NCBI RefSeq assembly: GCF_000421665.1
Contig: NZ_ATXL01000015.1
Location: 1 to 46,257, forward strand
Source of the DNA: Bavariicoccus seileri WCC 4188
GTDB taxonomy: Bacteria; Bacillota; Bacilli; Lactobacillales; Aerococcaceae
Reading direction: 5' to 3'
Length of the DNA stretch: 46,257 nucleotides
Each line of letters opens with the position of its first letter. Position 1 is the first letter of the stretch. Under the pieces are notes generated by a model that searched no databases, was not told where the DNA came from, and was given only the letters and a program-made list of their open reading frames with translations. The position numbers and the translations under genes were made by a program. Positions 45,793 through 46,257 of this stretch are shown one piece after another.

Positions 45793-45826
45793 TAAAAAAG
45801 CCCGTAAACACTGTAAGTTTACGAGA
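45793..45826 (-). terminator. Terminator of ssrA
   Basis: Minus strand CTCGTAAAC, 7-nt loop, GTTTACGGG then CTTTTTTATT, a few bases beyond the tmRNA 3' end. Confidence 0.85.
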
Positions 45827-45832
45827 CTAATA

Positions 45833-46194
45833 TGGAAGCGGCGGGAGTCGAACCCGCGTCCAAGCATAACGACTTGTCCAATTCTACAATCATAGTTTAT
45901 GGTTTAGATTTAACGCGGATCTAGCCCAAAAACAAGCATCAATCTTTGCGAGTCTGATAATCTCTTACTTACTTAACAGACGGATAAGCAAGTCGTAGTC
46001 CACTGATTATAGGACCCGGTGTTAACACATGGACGATGTTAGTCGGATCTTAGCAAGCAGGTTTTACGCTGCGAATGCTAAAGTGTTTGTTTCTTGTTTG
46101 TCAGTTATATTTAACTGGTAACGTTTTTGCGAAGACGTAACCTTCGGATCGCCTTGAACAGCCGACCTATGCCTGTCGAATCCGTAACGCTCCC
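45833..46194 (-). ncRNA. ssrA: tmRNA
   Basis: One-piece transfer-messenger RNA. The 5' end GGGAGCG (46194) pairs with CGCTTCC near the 3' end to form the acceptor stem, and the T-arm GCGGGTTCGACTCCCGC is intact. The discriminator A is at 45833 and CCA is not encoded. GTTACGGATTCGACAGGC is the usual 5' domain. The tag frame reads GAC at 46102-46100 through TAA at 46066-46064, giving DKQETNTLAFAA. Alignment with the usual ATAACT-resume context makes Asp, not Ala, the first encoded residue. tmRNA with SmpB rescues stalled ribosomes and marks the product for proteolysis. Confidence 0.95.
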
Positions 46195-46213
46195 TTAAAA
46201 GTGTTACTAGCTT

Positions 46214-46253
46214 ATTGTACCAAATTTCACAGCTTTTATCAAACGTAAGTTCG
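46214..46253 (-). promoter_or_regulatory. ssrA promoter with LexA-like overlap
   Basis: Minus strand TTGATA (46242-46237), 17-nt spacer, TACAAT (46219-46214), about 20 nt before the mature 5' end. CGAACTTACGTTTG (46253-46240) overlaps the -35 and fits the LexA consensus core GAAC-N4-GTTY. Confidence 0.78.
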
Positions 46254-46257
46254 CTTT

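Noticed and set aside
1-46257. CRISPR array or cas genes in the defence island
   Set aside because: The repeats seen are short, degenerate and without spacers; no Cas motifs among the proteins.

Overview
The window reads as a low-GC Gram-positive chromosome, order Lactobacillales (Enterococcaceae- or Carnobacteriaceae-like; I cannot name the genus). Reasons: AGGAGG-type Shine-Dalgarno sites almost everywhere, a SufCDSUB operon, a GlgB-C-D-A-P glycogen operon, a stand-alone GcvH-like protein, RodA, a Firmicutes-type LexA box and a 362-nt one-piece tmRNA. Nearly all genes lie on the minus strand; the exceptions are an IS30 transposase, a class I amidotransferase-like hydrolase, a decayed CHAP gene and a candidate small RNA.

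Region 1 (1-14.5 kb) is accessory. It opens with the 5' part of a group IIC intron sitting just behind the terminator of an acetyltransferase gene. A stacked defence island follows. In transcription order (right to left) it holds McrB and McrC; a methylase-like M protein; a giant GIY-YIG / SF2 helicase / Eco57I-like methylase fusion whose 3' end is frameshifted; a DUF2130 coiled-coil protein with a PD-(D/E)XK-like motif; and, overlapping it, an SMC-like ATPase with a CxxC hook and a C-terminal R-x3-E / H signature like the PrrC/RloC anticodon nucleases. I regard the last pair as the most interesting system here. A decayed CHAP amidase gene lies to the right of mcrB.

Region 2 (14.5-25.6 kb) holds a two-gene ABC-2 exporter strikingly like enterobacterial YadG/YadH, then an arsenic-resistance island: a decayed second arsA, arsR, arsD, arsR, arsA, two different acr3 genes, a CoA-disulfide-reductase/rhodanese fusion and a 59-residue membrane protein. 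Three palindromic ArsR-type operators punctuate it, and an IS30-family element marks its right edge.

Region 3 (25.7-46.3 kb) looks like core chromosome: sufB-U-S-D-C; a peptidase C26 hydrolase; a small hypothetical gene; GcvH-like; rodA and yihY; the glycogen operon glgP-A-D-C-B, in which glgC has a hairpin between its Shine-Dalgarno and start codon; a HesB-like protein; a 97-residue gene with a perfect LexA box in its promoter; a candidate sRNA; and ssrA (tmRNA), whose tag appears to begin with Asp.

Three AT-rich intergenic regions carry degenerate 14-17-bp tandem repeats with a GTTGAT/TTGAT core. Statements about families rest on motifs I can read and on remembered family knowledge; no database search was run.
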